A program made the position numbers and the translations under genes. The notes beneath the pieces were generated by a model. The model made no database searches and had not been told where the DNA came from. It worked only from the letters and a program-made list of their open reading frames with translations. From the NCBI GenBank assembly GCA_031363055.1, contig JANLTP010000178.1, positions 1 to 6,223 of the forward strand: a stretch of DNA of 6,223 nt, read 5' to 3'. Shown one piece after another: positions 5,961 through 6,223 of the stretch. The first letter of the stretch is position 1. Every line of letters begins with the position of its first letter. This DNA comes from JANLTP01 sp031363055 (GTDB taxonomy: Bacteria; Pseudomonadota; Gammaproteobacteria; Burkholderiales; Burkholderiaceae_E).

Positions 5961-6176
5961 TTTGTGGTGATTGGCGTTGTCTAAAAAGCCTTCGAGTATA
6001 AGGGATGATGCAGCGATTCGAGCGAAACGGTGCAAGCTGGCTGGACTCTGCTCGTACGGCTCCGTTAGAATTGGAATAGCTTCCACGAAAACAAGCACTT
6101 CCTCTACGTCTTGAACACTTCCAGCGTCCTTCGACCGATTCTGCGGAGTGTGACCTATGGAATTTTGAAACAGCTA
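5961..6176. other. Divergent intergenic region
   Basis: This 216-bp region separates moxR (minus strand) from the gene starting at 6177 (plus strand) and should hold promoters for both. Besides the -10 candidate at 5995-6000 it has TTGAAC at 6111-6116, a possible plus-strand -35 without a convincing -10 partner, and a small inverted repeat GGAA-TAGC-TTCC within about 6071-6085. Nothing else stands out. Confidence 0.5.
5995..6000 (-). promoter_or_regulatory. Candidate -10 box for the moxR operon
   Basis: On the minus strand TATACT (6000-5995) matches the sigma-70 -10 consensus at five of six positions and would start transcription about 28 bases before the moxR ATG. No good -35 box is found 16-18 bases upstream, so an activator may be needed or the match may be chance. 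Confidence 0.4.
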
Positions 6177-6223
6177 ATGAAAATTAATCGATTGTGCGGC
6201 CTGGCGGTAGTGGCCGTGAGCGT
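6177..6223 (+). CDS. Start of a probable exported protein, cut by window end
   Basis: Only the first 15 codons and two bases of the next are present. ATG at 6177 opens MKINRLCGLAVVAVS, a positively charged start (K2, R5) followed by a hydrophobic run, as in a Sec signal peptide or a membrane anchor. The rest, including any cleavage site, lies outside the window, so the product cannot be named. C7 lies too early to be judged a lipoprotein cysteine. The gene is divergent from moxR and may share regulation with it. The ribosome binding site is weak (a GGA about 14 bases upstream), so the start is tentative. Confidence 0.5.
   Translation, partial: MKINRLCGLAVVAVS

Noticed and set aside
5382..5984. 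Open frame of 200 codons on the plus strand
   Set aside because: It lies opposite the moxR gene, whose protein carries all AAA+ motifs. The plus-strand translation shows no recognisable domain and is explained by the codon bias of the real gene.
5961..6098. N-terminal extension of MoxR from a GTG at 6098
   Set aside because: The 46 extra residues do not resemble the family, whose members begin at the MKRF motif, and they would cover the promoter region.

Overview
The window looks like chromosomal DNA of a gammaproteobacterium. Moderately high GC (roughly 55-60% in the stretches I counted), mostly single-domain housekeeping-type genes, and residue-level resemblance to protein families common in Xanthomonadales and relatives all point that way. 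The genus cannot be fixed from this sequence. There are no RNA genes, insertion sequences, CRISPR arrays or phage genes, and no gene-free stretch reaches 300 bases.

Plus strand, left half (1-2947): the 3' end of a DNA-deoxyinosine (hypoxanthine) glycosylase gene overlaps by 4 bp the start of a spermidine-synthase-like protein that lacks the signature motif of true aminopropyltransferases. A 152-bp gap follows, holding a perfect 14-bp palindrome and a short imperfect direct repeat. Next is a complete GspE/PulE-type secretion or pilus assembly ATPase with all its motor motifs and zinc-binding cysteines, but with no other secretion gene beside it.

Minus strand, right half (5960 down to 2952): four tightly packed genes read in the order MoxR-type AAA+ ATPase, GNAT acetyltransferase, SMR multidrug transporter, CoxE-like VWA-domain protein. 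MoxR and VWA proteins normally act as a pair, the ATPase as a chaperone motor and the VWA protein as a metal-dependent adaptor. Here their genes are separated by an acetyltransferase and an efflux pump gene. The pump gene is clearly AT-richer than its neighbours, and a 12-bp tandem duplication lies between it and the VWA gene. This suggests that one or both middle genes were inserted into an older moxR-vwa operon without breaking co-transcription. The VWA gene ends 4 bp from the convergent end of the GspE gene.

Right edge (5961-6223): a divergent intergenic region carries a candidate -10 box for the minus-strand operon. It leads on the plus strand to the first codons of a gene that begins like an exported protein and is cut by the window end.

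Most of the window is ordinary. The parts worth a second look are the interrupted MoxR/VWA pair, the variant metal-binding motif of the VWA protein, the orphan GspE-type ATPase with an uncertain start, and the spermidine-synthase-like protein of unknown reaction. I do not see a clearly new biological system.
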